Source: a virus
DNA: 32,078 nucleotides
Strand: one strand, 5' to 3'
Virus record (IMG/VR): IMGVR_UViG_3300025168_000359
Coordinates: 1 to 32,078 of that record
The notes under the pieces are model-generated. The model searched no databases and was not told the origin of the DNA. It saw only the letters and a program-made list of their open reading frames with translations. Both the position numbers and the translations under genes were made by a program. Positions 6,381 to 14,400 of the stretch are shown here, in pieces. Positions within the stretch are counted from its first letter, which is position 1, and the number at the start of each line of letters is the position of its first letter.

Positions 6381-6815
6381 ATGAATTTAAAAACTACAAA
6401 AGATTATGTATCTTATCTAAATCAAAACTCTAATACAATTCAAGACTATATGTTAGGGTTTGCTATGAACGATATGTTCAAACGATTACCAAGTAATCTT
6501 GGTTCCTTTCCCCCACATGACTTAGAGAAAAAAGATACATTTTATAAGCTTACTCTAGCTGTTGCAGGATACTCTAAAGAGAATATAAATATTGAGTTGA
6601 AAGATAATCTCCTTACTGTTGAAGGAGATAGGGCAGGGAATAATAAAGAGGACTACGTGGTAACAGGCATTGCTGCACGTAAGTTTCGCAAATCCTTTTC
6701 CCTTTCTGATACAATGGAAGTAAGAGACGCTGATCTAAAGGACGGTCTTCTTACTATTACATTTGAAGAAGTTATACCTGAAAAAGAAAAACCTAAAGTA
6801 ATTGAGATAAAATAA
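6381..6815 (+). CDS. Small heat shock protein, Hsp20/alpha-crystallin family
   Basis: This is an ATP-independent holdase chaperone that binds unfolding proteins and assembles into oligomers. The 144-aa protein has a variable N-terminal region, then an alpha-crystallin domain from about residue 44. The signature strands are visible: YKLTLAVAGYSKENI (55-69), LLTVEGD, and the A-x-L-x-x-GLL motif (117-124, in ADLKDGLLTI). It ends with an I-x-I motif (Ile141-Glu-Ile143), which in this family docks on neighbouring subunits. Hsp20 genes are known from T4-like cyanophages. Here the gene has its own promoter, leader hairpin, strong AAAGGAG site and terminator, so it can be expressed independently. It probably protects host or virion proteins during infection. 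Confidence 0.93.
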   Translation: MNLKTTKDYVSYLNQNSNTIQDYMLGFAMNDMFKRLPSNLGSFPPHDLEKKDTFYKLTLAVAGYSKENINIELKDNLLTVEGDRAGNNKEDYVVTGIAARKFRKSFSLSDTMEVRDADLKDGLLTITFEEVIPEKEKPKVIEIK

Positions 6816-6826
6816 TTATAACACTA

Positions 6827-6858
6827 GGGGTGCATCAAAGTAAGATGCATCCCTTTTT
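6827..6858 (+). terminator. Rho-independent terminator after hsp20
   Basis: GGGGTGCATC (6827-6836) pairs with GATGCATCCC (6844-6853): ten pairs including one G-U wobble, with a 7-nt loop, followed by TTTTT (6854-6858). It lies 11 nt after the hsp20 stop codon. This is the clearest intrinsic terminator in the window. Confidence 0.88.
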
Positions 6859-6877
6859 ATAAGGATAAGAAACTAAG

Positions 6878-7615
6878 ATGAGTAGTATACCTACTGTATA
6901 TATAGGTTATGATCCTAAAGAAAAAGTTTACTGTGACGTTCTTGAGTACAGTATAAATAAACATGCCTCTTCTCCTGTTAACATTGTTAGACTAAAGCAG
7001 GATAGTGTTAGGCGTACAGGTTTGTACTGGAGAACTATGATAATTAAAGATGGTCAGCAGGTAGATTCATTTGATGAAAAACCTTTCTCAACTGAGTTTA
7101 GTTTTACACGTTTTCTTGTACCCTTTCTAAATGTACATCAAGGACATGCTTTATTTATGGACTGTGATATGTACATGAGAGATGATATAAATAAACTATT
7201 TAATCTCTTCTCTTATAGAGATTTTTCTGTAGCTTGTGTACATCATAAGTACCAGCCTAATGACAAATATAAAATGGATAACAAATTACAACAAACTTAT
7301 TTTAGAAAGAACTGGTCAAGCTTTATGTTATTTAATTGTGGTAATCCAGAACTAAATGAACTAACTATATCTGATGTAAACACTAATAGCGGAGGATGGT
7401 TACACGGTATGCATTGGGCAGAAAAAGTATCTAGCATATCTGAAGAATGGAACTGGCTTGATGGTCATTCGCATGAAGACGTTGATCCTAAGTGTGTGCA
7501 TTTTACAACAGGTGGACCAATGTTCAGGAACTGGGAAGGCAAGAGAGAAATAGATAATCACTATGCAAAAGAGTGGAACAAACTATATAAGGAAATGAGT
7601 GAACAATATGACTAA
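6878..7615 (+). CDS. Putative glycosyltransferase with DxD motif (GT-A fold)
   Basis: The 245-aa protein begins with a TVYIGYDPKE strand-turn and has a DCD metal-binding motif at residues 95-97 within HALFMDCDMYM. This is the arrangement of GT8-like, nucleotide-sugar-dependent enzymes. A second half with NCGNPELNEL and a final HFTTGGPMFRNW segment is also typical of GT-A enzymes that end in a metal-binding histidine (His208 is a candidate). The acceptor and sugar are unknown. It starts 20 nt after the hsp20 terminator with only a weak AGGA at about 14 nt, so it depends on read-through or an unseen promoter. It overlaps the following gene by 8 nt, making the two translationally coupled. Confidence 0.75.
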   Translation: MSSIPTVYIGYDPKEKVYCDVLEYSINKHASSPVNIVRLKQDSVRRTGLYWRTMIIKDGQQVDSFDEKPFSTEFSFTRFLVPFLNVHQGHALFMDCDMYMRDDINKLFNLFSYRDFSVACVHHKYQPNDKYKMDNKLQQTYFRKNWSSFMLFNCGNPELNELTISDVNTNSGGWLHGMHWAEKVSSISEEWNWLDGHSHEDVDPKCVHFTTGGPMFRNWEGKREIDNHYAKEWNKLYKEMSEQYD

Positions 7616-9899
7616 TTTTGTAACATCGTTTAGTGGACACAACTACAACACTTATGCTAAGAGTATGCTTGAGTCAGTAGTAGAACACTGGGAAGAAGAT
7701 TTAAAACTAGTAGCTTACTATGATTCATGTAGTGAAGAACAGATTGAAGAGTTTCCTAAGTCACCTCTTATTGAATACCGAGACTTAGATTTAGTAGAGG
7801 ATCGTACTAATTATCTTGAGCGTATGAAGCACCATGATGGTACAGAGAACGGTCAGATGGAATATAACTGGCGTATGGATGCACTGAAGTGGTGTCATAA
7901 AGTCTATGCCTTGACTGATTACTTCATGGAGATTTCTGAAGAAGAAGTTAAGGGCGGTTGGTTAATCTGGATGGATGCAGATGTCATTACTCATAACAAA
8001 CTTAATGAAGATACTCTCTTTAAAGCCTTTCCTAAAGACTCAGAGTTAGTACATCTAGGTAGAAAAGATATTGACTTTAGTGAGACAGGCTTCATTGGTT
8101 TTAATCTTGACTATCAAATGCCTCACTACTTTCTTGCAGACATTCGAGGATGCTATGACATTGGAGAAGTAATAGCATACCGTGAATGGACTGATGCGTT
8201 CATTATGACTAGGTTCATTAACATCTATGCAGCACATGGTATGAAGGTACATAACCTTACACCAGAAGCTAAAGGACTAGCTGTCTTTGAACAGTCTAAC
8301 CTCAATGAATTTATGATGCACTACAAAGGTAATCGTAAGAACGAAGTCATGTCTGAGCAAGGCTTTTCACAGGACGTAGTACTGCCTCGTTATGGACAGC
8401 TTGCTACTATGGTACGTGCTTATGAACCTGATCGGATTGTAGAGATTGGTACATGGAATGGTGGCAGGGCAATTGAGATGGCACTTGCTTCCTTTGAAAA
8501 GAGGGATGACTTTCACTACATTGGTTTTGATTTGTTTGAAGAAGCTACTAATGAAACCGATAAGCTTGAGTTAAATATTAAACAACACAATACTTACAAG
8601 GCAGTCTTTGATCGACTCACTGAGTTTGAAGAGAAGATGAAAGAGAATGGTAAAACATTTACCTTTAAACTACATAAGGGTAACTCCCGAGACACACTCA
8701 AGAAAGCTAAGAAAGAATTAAAGAAAGTTCCTTTTGCTTTTATTGATGGTGGTCATAGTGAAGATACAATCAAAAGTGATTACGATAATCTAAAACATAT
8801 CCCTGTCATTGTCTTCGATGACTTCTATTCTAAGGATGAGAATGGACATACTGTATCTCAAGAAAAGGTAGGAGTTAATAAGCTTATCCGTGACGAGATG
8901 GAAGGTAAGCGTATGCATGTGCTTCCATCTCAAGATAAAGTATCTGGTGGTGGTCTTGTACACCTAGCTGTACTGCTTAACAATGCAGACTTACCAGACA
9001 TTCCTATTGAACTAAGACGTATCCCTATTATCGTACATCCTAAAGACTGTGTACCTAAAGATGATATTGTTGAGAACATTAATGTTAATCTAAATCTTAT
9101 AGACAGTTGGGATAGTGTACAACAATACTACCCACATTCAGAAGCTGCTATCATTGTCTCTGGTGGATCGTCTATTGACTTTGATAAGCTGAAAGAACTA
9201 CAAGCAGAAACAAATGGTAAGATAATCTGTGTTAAGCATAGCTATCCTAAACTACTAGAGGCTGGCATAAAGCCTTGGGGTTGTGTTATACTTGATCCTC
9301 GTACTATTGAGGGTGAGAGTACACATGGTATAGTTCGTAAAAGTTTGTTTGAAACTATTGATCCTTCAACTAAATTCTTTATAGCATCTATGACAGAACC
9401 TTCTGTTACTAAATATATTTTAGAACGAACATCTAATGTATATGGATGGCACGCTTACTCTGAAGCTATTAAAAACAGAGTGAATAACAAAGAGGACTAT
9501 CCTGAAGAGGAACAGATACAGATAAGTGATGACGTAACCTTTGTTACTGGTGGTACTTGTGCAGCTATGCGAGCGATTGGTATGCTTCATATCTTTGGGT
9601 TTAGAAACTTTCATCTCTTTGGTTTTGATTGTTCTGTCCCTGAAGTATCTGAAGAAGAACAAAAAGAAACTCTCTTTGATGGTAAAACTAAGTACATGAA
9701 AGTAGAGATTAATGAAAAAGAATTTTGGACTACAGGAGAACTGTTAGCAATGGCACAAGATTGTGAACAGTTGTTTGATGCACCTCAAATAGATATGGGT
9801 GTAGAGTTTTATACTAAGTATGATACACTAGCTAACCAAGTCTATCTAACATCTCGACATGGTAATAAAACTTACTACGATAATACATTTAACTCTTAA
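7608..9899 (+). CDS. Tri-modular protein: glycosyltransferase, SAM methyltransferase, DUF115/MptE-like domain
   Basis: I use the ATG at 7608, which overlaps the previous stop (ATGACTAA); a GTG at 7599 is possible. The 763-aa protein reads as three units. Residues 1-235 form a GT-A-like glycosyltransferase with a DAD motif (123-125, in WMDADVITH). Residues about 255-455 form a class I methyltransferase of the Methyltransf_24 type, with VEIGTWNGG (278-286), FIDGGHSED (378-386) and VIVFDDF. Residues about 510-735 resemble DUF115/Maf-type proteins: AAIIVSGGSSIDFDKL (513-528), GIKPWGCVILDPRT and HLFGFDCS. DUF115 proteins include Maf factors that attach nonulosonic acids to flagellin. A role in building or attaching a methylated sugar is the natural inference. 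The target could be host envelope glycans or phage proteins. The fusion as a whole is unusual. Confidence 0.72.
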   Translation: MTNFVTSFSGHNYNTYAKSMLESVVEHWEEDLKLVAYYDSCSEEQIEEFPKSPLIEYRDLDLVEDRTNYLERMKHHDGTENGQMEYNWRMDALKWCHKVYALTDYFMEISEEEVKGGWLIWMDADVITHNKLNEDTLFKAFPKDSELVHLGRKDIDFSETGFIGFNLDYQMPHYFLADIRGCYDIGEVIAYREWTDAFIMTRFINIYAAHGMKVHNLTPEAKGLAVFEQSNLNEFMMHYKGNRKNEVMSEQGFSQDVVLPRYGQLATMVRAYEPDRIVEIGTWNGGRAIEMALASFEKRDDFHYIGFDLFEEATNETDKLELNIKQHNTYKAVFDRLTEFEEKMKENGKTFTFKLHKGNSRDTLKKAKKELKKVPFAFIDGGHSEDTIKSDYDNLKHIPVIVFDDFYSKDENGHTVSQEKVGVNKLIRDEMEGKRMHVLPSQDKVSGGGLVHLAVLLNNADLPDIPIELRRIPIIVHPKDCVPKDDIVENINVNLNLIDSWDSVQQYYPHSEAAIIVSGGSSIDFDKLKELQAETNGKIICVKHSYPKLLEAGIKPWGCVILDPRTIEGESTHGIVRKSLFETIDPSTKFFIASMTEPSVTKYILERTSNVYGWHAYSEAIKNRVNNKEDYPEEEQIQISDDVTFVTGGTCAAMRAIGMLHIFGFRNFHLFGFDCSVPEVSEEEQKETLFDGKTKYMKVEINEKEFWTTGELLAMAQDCEQLFDAPQIDMGVEFYTKYDTLANQVYLTSRHGNKTYYDNTFNS

Positions 9900-9914
9900 A
9901 GAAAGGAACTAATT

Positions 9915-10157
9915 ATGCTAGAAACTTTAACAAGTAATATTGAGATTGTCGTCTCTACCCTTACAGGTATTATTGCTATTGCTAGTATCTTTATTGCAGG
10001 TACGCCTACTCCTAATCCTGATTCTGCTCTAGGAAAAATATATAAGGTTGTAGAGCTACTCAGTCTTACAGTAGGCAAAGCAAAAGAAACAGGTAAGAAA
10101 GAAGTGGTAGTAGAAGAAGTACCTATTGTTAAAGGTAAGACTGTGAAAGTAAAATAA
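9915..10157 (+). CDS. Holin-like membrane protein
   Basis: This 80-aa protein has one strong hydrophobic segment (about residues 9-29, EIVVSTLTGIIAIASIFIAG), then TPTPNPDSALGKIYKVVELL, a pattern I associate with small phage holins. The tail is lysine- and valine-rich. It follows an AAGGA site and directly precedes the spanin genes, overlapping the Rz-like gene as TAATG. A holin would permeabilise the inner membrane to start lysis. A soluble endolysin gene is not visible next to it. The only muralytic domain in the window is in the virion protein at 19620-22490. Confidence 0.7.
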   Translation: MLETLTSNIEIVVSTLTGIIAIASIFIAGTPTPNPDSALGKIYKVVELLSLTVGKAKETGKKEVVVEEVPIVKGKTVKVK

Positions 10158-10378
10158 TGTTGTCTTTAGTTTCTTCTATCATTAGTTTCTTAGGTAAGAT
10201 ACTACCCTTATTGTTTGCCTTCAAAGCAGGTAAGGATAATGCAGAGAAGAAAGAACTAGAAACTGCAGTAGACAATGCAAAGGAAAGAAATAAAATTGAA
10301 AACAAAGTTGACAAGCTTTCTGATGGTGATGTTTCTAAGCAGTTGCGGAAGCGTTGGAGGAGAGGCGGCATTCTGTAG
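10157..10378 (+). CDS. Rz: Inner-membrane spanin, Rz-like
   Basis: The 73-aa protein starts with a membrane anchor (about residues 3-22, LSLVSSIISFLGKILPLLFA). A charged, heptad-like helix follows (about 24-57, KDNAEKKELETAVDNAKER and beyond), and the end is basic (RKRWRRGG). This is the expected plan of an i-spanin, which spans the periplasm with an outer-membrane lipoprotein partner to fuse the two membranes in the last step of lysis. The partner gene overlaps its second half in the +1 frame. It is short compared with lambda Rz, as is common in podoviruses. Confidence 0.72.
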   Translation: MLSLVSSIISFLGKILPLLFAFKAGKDNAEKKELETAVDNAKERNKIENKVDKLSDGDVSKQLRKRWRRGGIL

Positions 10379-10481
10379 TTGGTCATTCCCAATTCTAATC
10401 AGTGATGCTGACTCTCTCTCCAACGAAACTGCTAGACAAGTACTAAGCCATAATCTTACATGGGAAAAATTCTGTGACTAA
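10275..10481 (+). CDS. Rz1: Outer-membrane spanin lipoprotein, Rz1-like
   Basis: This 68-aa product overlaps the Rz-like gene by 104 nt in a different frame. It has a lysine-rich N terminus, a hydrophobic stretch LTSFLMVMFL, and a lipobox LSSC with Cys24 as the lipidated residue. The mature part carries a CSWSFPILIS segment and SNETARQVLSHNLTWEKFC, a pattern seen in Rz1-like proteins of alphaproteobacterial phages. The nested arrangement with an i-spanin gene makes the assignment convincing. The stop (TAA, 10479-10481) overlaps the GTG start of terS by 8 nt. Confidence 0.75.
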   Translation: MQRKEIKLKTKLTSFLMVMFLSSCGSVGGEAAFCSWSFPILISDADSLSNETARQVLSHNLTWEKFCD

Positions 10482-10917
10482 AGAATTAAATCTTAAACAA
10501 GAAAAGTTTTGCCAAGCATACGTCCTGTATAGGAATGCTACTGAGTCAGCTAAGATTGCTGGTTACTCTGATGTGTCTGCACATACACAAGGGCATAGGC
10601 TAGTACAGCGTAATGATATACAGGAAAGAATTGAAGAGTTAGAAAAAGAATTAGAAACTAATATTGATGTCATCACTGAGATTGAGAATCAATATACTTA
10701 TGCTAAAAATAATGGACATACCAACAGTGCAATTAAAGCTTTGGAAGTTTTGTCTAAGATTAGAACATCTAGAGATGACGAAGTTCCTAAATCAATTGTA
10801 GAATTAGAGGATGAGATAGTAAGGAGTTTAGAAATACTAGGTGAAGAAAGATCATCTAAGATTTTTCTACAATGTGACTGGTTTAAGGAAGAACAAGAAG
10901 AAATTGAAGCCGTATAA
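10474..10917 (+). CDS. terS: Terminase small subunit
   Basis: The protein recognises phage DNA and recruits the large terminase for packaging. The 147-aa sequence starts with a GTG inside the Rz1 gene. Residues 5-55 follow the Terminase_2 pattern: LNLKQEKFCQAYVLYRNAT, then AKIAGYSDVSAHTQGHRL, a helix-turn-helix, and IQERIEELEKEL. A helical oligomerisation region and an acidic C-terminal end (EEQEEIEAV) come next. In T7 the holin, small terminase and spanins are also adjacent, with the large terminase soon after. Here the large subunit is missing from this position, because the next gene is on the opposite strand. Confidence 0.85.
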   Translation: MTKELNLKQEKFCQAYVLYRNATESAKIAGYSDVSAHTQGHRLVQRNDIQERIEELEKELETNIDVITEIENQYTYAKNNGHTNSAIKALEVLSKIRTSRDDEVPKSIVELEDEIVRSLEILGEERSSKIFLQCDWFKEEQEEIEAV

Positions 10918-11000
10918 AGACCCGTGAGTAGGGTTAAAGATAGGCTTGGCTACCCTTACCCCAAAAATATACTACTTCTTCTGTGTGGTCTTCCTAGAGG

Positions 11001-11035
11001 CTTATGGAGGCATTGGCCTGTAAGGTGACGTTTTT
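11001..11035. terminator. Possible terminator in the convergent terS/tail junction
   Basis: In the 142-nt gap between the converging transcription units, CTTA (11001-11004) and AGGC (11008-11011) can pair with GCCT (11016-11019) and TAAG (11021-11024), leaving a small internal loop. TTTTT follows at 11031-11035, 6 nt beyond the stem. The fit is mediocre and applies mainly to + strand transcripts. No strong - strand terminator is apparent in the gap. Confidence 0.3.
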
Positions 11036-11059
11036 AAGTATAAAAATAGAACAATCAGG

Positions 11060-11428
11060 TCAATCTTCGTTTTCTGTATAGTCCTTCTCCTTTGGTACAG
11101 GCGGATGTTTTCCATTATGCATGTGCTGTATAGATTTCACTTCTTCTTGAAGCTTGATTATTTGAGCATGTACTATTCCCTTACGTTTATATTCTTTAGC
11201 TAAGTTATCGGGACTAAGAATATTAGAAAGTACACTAATCTGACTACGTAAAACAGCTACATTATTTTCTACTACATCCTGTTCTCTATTCAATTCATCT
11301 ACGTAATCTTTTATCTCTTGTTGTGTTGACTTCAATGCAGTTACCTGTGCACGTACTAATGCCCATGCACCTGACAGAGAGGCAACTACTGCACCTACTT
11401 GAAATAAAAACTGTGCATCCATTTCCAT
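11060..11428 (-). CDS. Membrane-anchored coiled-coil protein
   Basis: The 122-aa protein has an N-terminal hydrophobic stretch (about residues 7-27, FLFQVGAVVASLSGAWALVRA). Predicted helices with heptad-like spacing follow (STQQEIKDYVDELNREQ, about 34-50, and a further one about 85-103), then a histidine/proline-rich hydrophilic tail. It is the last gene of the - strand unit and starts 2 nt after the preceding stop. The plan (anchor plus periplasmic coil) would fit a second spanin-like or lysis-regulating protein, or an ejection-associated membrane protein. No family is recognised, and an i-spanin assignment is less convincing than for 10157-10378. Confidence 0.6.
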   Translation of the reverse strand: MEMDAQFLFQVGAVVASLSGAWALVRAQVTALKSTQQEIKDYVDELNREQDVVENNVAVLRSQISVLSNILSPDNLAKEYKRKGIVHAQIIKLQEEVKSIQHMHNGKHPPVPKEKDYTENED

Positions 11429-11430
11429 AA

Positions 11431-14400
11431 TTAATTCACTATTCTATCTTTAAAATTTTCTAATCTTTCTTCCCAAGCATCTACAAATTCTTGTTTAATA
11501 TCTCTTGACATAGGTATGTTTCTAAGTAAAGGAATAAGATTAGAAATTTCTTTTGCTAACTTACGAGAGTCGTCACTTAAAACATAACTTCCTCCTGCCT
11601 CTGCTATATTTGCAAACTGACTAGCAGAAGGACCAAGAATACTTTCATAAAAATTTGATCCGTATTTTTCTGCACTTAATGCATCAAAAGGAACTGTTGC
11701 TACACCAAAAATATTTGAACGAAGAAGCGCCTCAATAATTTTTTCTTTGCCGTCTAACTGAGAAAAAGGACTATCATCTGCATCATCACCATATCTAATT
11801 TGATCACGTAATGCTTGCATTGCCATAGATACAGCAATGATTGAAGATAACGCAATAGTATATTTCATCATGTCTGCTGCAGGTATACGTCCCTTAGAAA
11901 GAGGAACAGCAATATCTCTCCATAATCTTGTGCCTACAGTATTACCAAATGTAGCAAGGAAACCTTTTAACTGTGCTGCCCAAGCAAGGTGAGGATTACT
12001 CATCCACAAAGGACGATTGACTGCATTCGGTGCCATAATAAATTCATCTACAGTTTTAGACATAGCTTGTCTAATAAGTTCAGGTGCACCTCTACCTTCA
12101 TACAAACCATTCGCCCAATCTTGTAAGGTGTCGTCCATTGGTTTTACTAAACCTTGAGCAGTAAGACGCTTACGAGCATTTGTAAACTCTTTAGTTTTAG
12201 GTGTATCAGAATCTTCATACCTACGAATAGTACGTAAGTCATCTCTCATCTGTAATCTAGCGGCTTGAAAAGCCATATCTCTACTGATCTGAGTAATAGT
12301 AGTAAGTAATGTTGCTCTAAAGAAAGCGTTACTTACCTTTCTTGAAACAGTTACTCCAGCAAGATCACCAAATCTTTCAGCAAGTGTGCCATCTAAACCT
12401 TGTACTATTCCTTGGAAGGCTTTCTCTGCTTCAGTCTTTGGTAACTTAGGAAAGACTTTTCTTAATCCATTTGCTAAAGCATTATAACCTGCTTGAGCAG
12501 ACCCAAACAAAGCATACTTAGGATTTATTCTTGATAGAATAATTAAAGGTTCAGACAATGCAGTTAAACCTACAAGAGGAAGTGTATAGATGTACTGTCC
12601 AGTTAGTGTCCATTTTTGAATCGCTTGAAGATTCTTATCTTTCAATGGTTGATACTTACCTTGAATAGCATTAAATAAAGACTCAACTCTATCTACCTCT
12701 GCTGCTGTAATATTATTTTCTTCTACTAATTTAGGTACTGTTTCTTGTATCACCTTTTTTAAATTCTGACTTTGAATTTTTTTATTTGAGTCTAACATAT
12801 AACGGTATAGAATACCCTCTACATCTGTCTCAATTAGACCTTCATCATACAGCCTATTACGAACACGATCTTGAAGTGTTCTTCCCATTTCAAATGATTC
12901 AGTATTAGAAGATACTCTTTTATCTGGAGTACGATAGTCATCTAAATTAAGTTTAATATCTTGTGGGTTATACATACCCTCATTGCTTTCAATATTTTCA
13001 GCTACAGAAGCAGAAGCTTGTTTAGTTAAACCTTCTTCTTGTAGTATACGTATTAATTTTCTTCTATTTAAAGGACCAGTTTTTATCATTGTAGGAAGAT
13101 AACCAGATATAAATTGCATATCTGATCCAGCATCTACTAATTCTTTATACTTTCCTGTAGCTGTAGGTTTATAAAGAACTTCTCCTATAAAAGGTTTTAA
13201 ATCTTTTTCTACAGTCTCAAATATTAGTGTCTCTTCTTGTGGAGATTGTCCTACTCTTTCTTCTAATTCAGACCTAGCCTGACTAACCCTACCTTTTACA
13301 GCTTCAAATACTCTTTGATCTACAAAGAATTGTCCAGTGTTAGGATTTATCTTACCAAAAGAAACTGACTGTTCTTGAGTAATTTCTGGATTCATTAATA
13401 ATTCTCTAACCATTGACCGTGTAATTTTAATAGAAGGCAAAGGTTTTCCTGTGTCTGGATCAAGTTCAGTAGTACCTAAAAACTCACGTATATTACGAGC
13501 AGCTTTCATAATATTTGGATCAGGATCAACGTCTACTTTATTTGTTAATACATCTGATAATCTCTTGTTAACTTTAGGAGATATAGCTTTTTGAAAGGGA
13601 AGTTTTACTGAGCGTCTAAGACTATCAAAAACTCCTACTAAACCTTCAATATTCTCACCTGTCTCCGGGTCTTGAAAGGTTTGTCTTGCATCCTTACCTA
13701 CAGCAGCACTTAATTTATCATAATAATTATCTAAAGAATTAACTAATCTGCCACCTTGTTCTCCACCTGTATCGAACAACCCACGCAAAGGAGAAATAGC
13801 TGATCTAAATGCTCCTCTTATTTTTTGAGAAGTGTTCATTCTTTTACCTTCACGTAAAGTACCAGTAAAAGATTCTACTTTAGCAATCTCATCATCATTA
13901 ACTAAATTTTCTAACTTAGTTATTTTTTCTTTTTCTTCTAATTCTTTTTCTGCTAAATCTCTTTTCATTCTACCAGAAACAAAGCTAGAACCTGCACCTA
14001 ATGTACCACCTGTAACTGAACCTAGTGCCGCTGCATCTATCAATCTTTTAGTAGCTATTTCCATATCATATGGCATAATACCTTTGTCAGCAGCTAAACC
14101 AGCAGCAGACATTTGTAGAAATTCTTGTGCGCCTTCTGTTACACCTTCACCTACAATTCCTTTTGCACTACCTTTAGCAATGTCTGAAGTAACTCTACCT
14201 GCACTTTCAACGGCAGCTTTAGCAGCAGATTTACCAACCTCATTAGCTAACTCATCCGTTATAGCTTTCTTACCAAACTGTTTAATAAGATTAGAAAGAA
14301 TAATTCCTGCTCCTACCCTATCTAAAAGACCAGAAGCCAGTCCTCCTACTAAACCAAATCTTCTTGCATCTTCTTCTGATGCATCTAACTTTTTAGCTTC

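Noticed and set aside
7599-7607. GTG start for the tri-modular gene
   Set aside because: A GTG at 7599 would add three residues and has a GGA nearby, but the ATG at 7608 gives the usual ATGACTAA coupling and begins right at the conserved-looking TNFVTSFSG strand. The choice is not certain.
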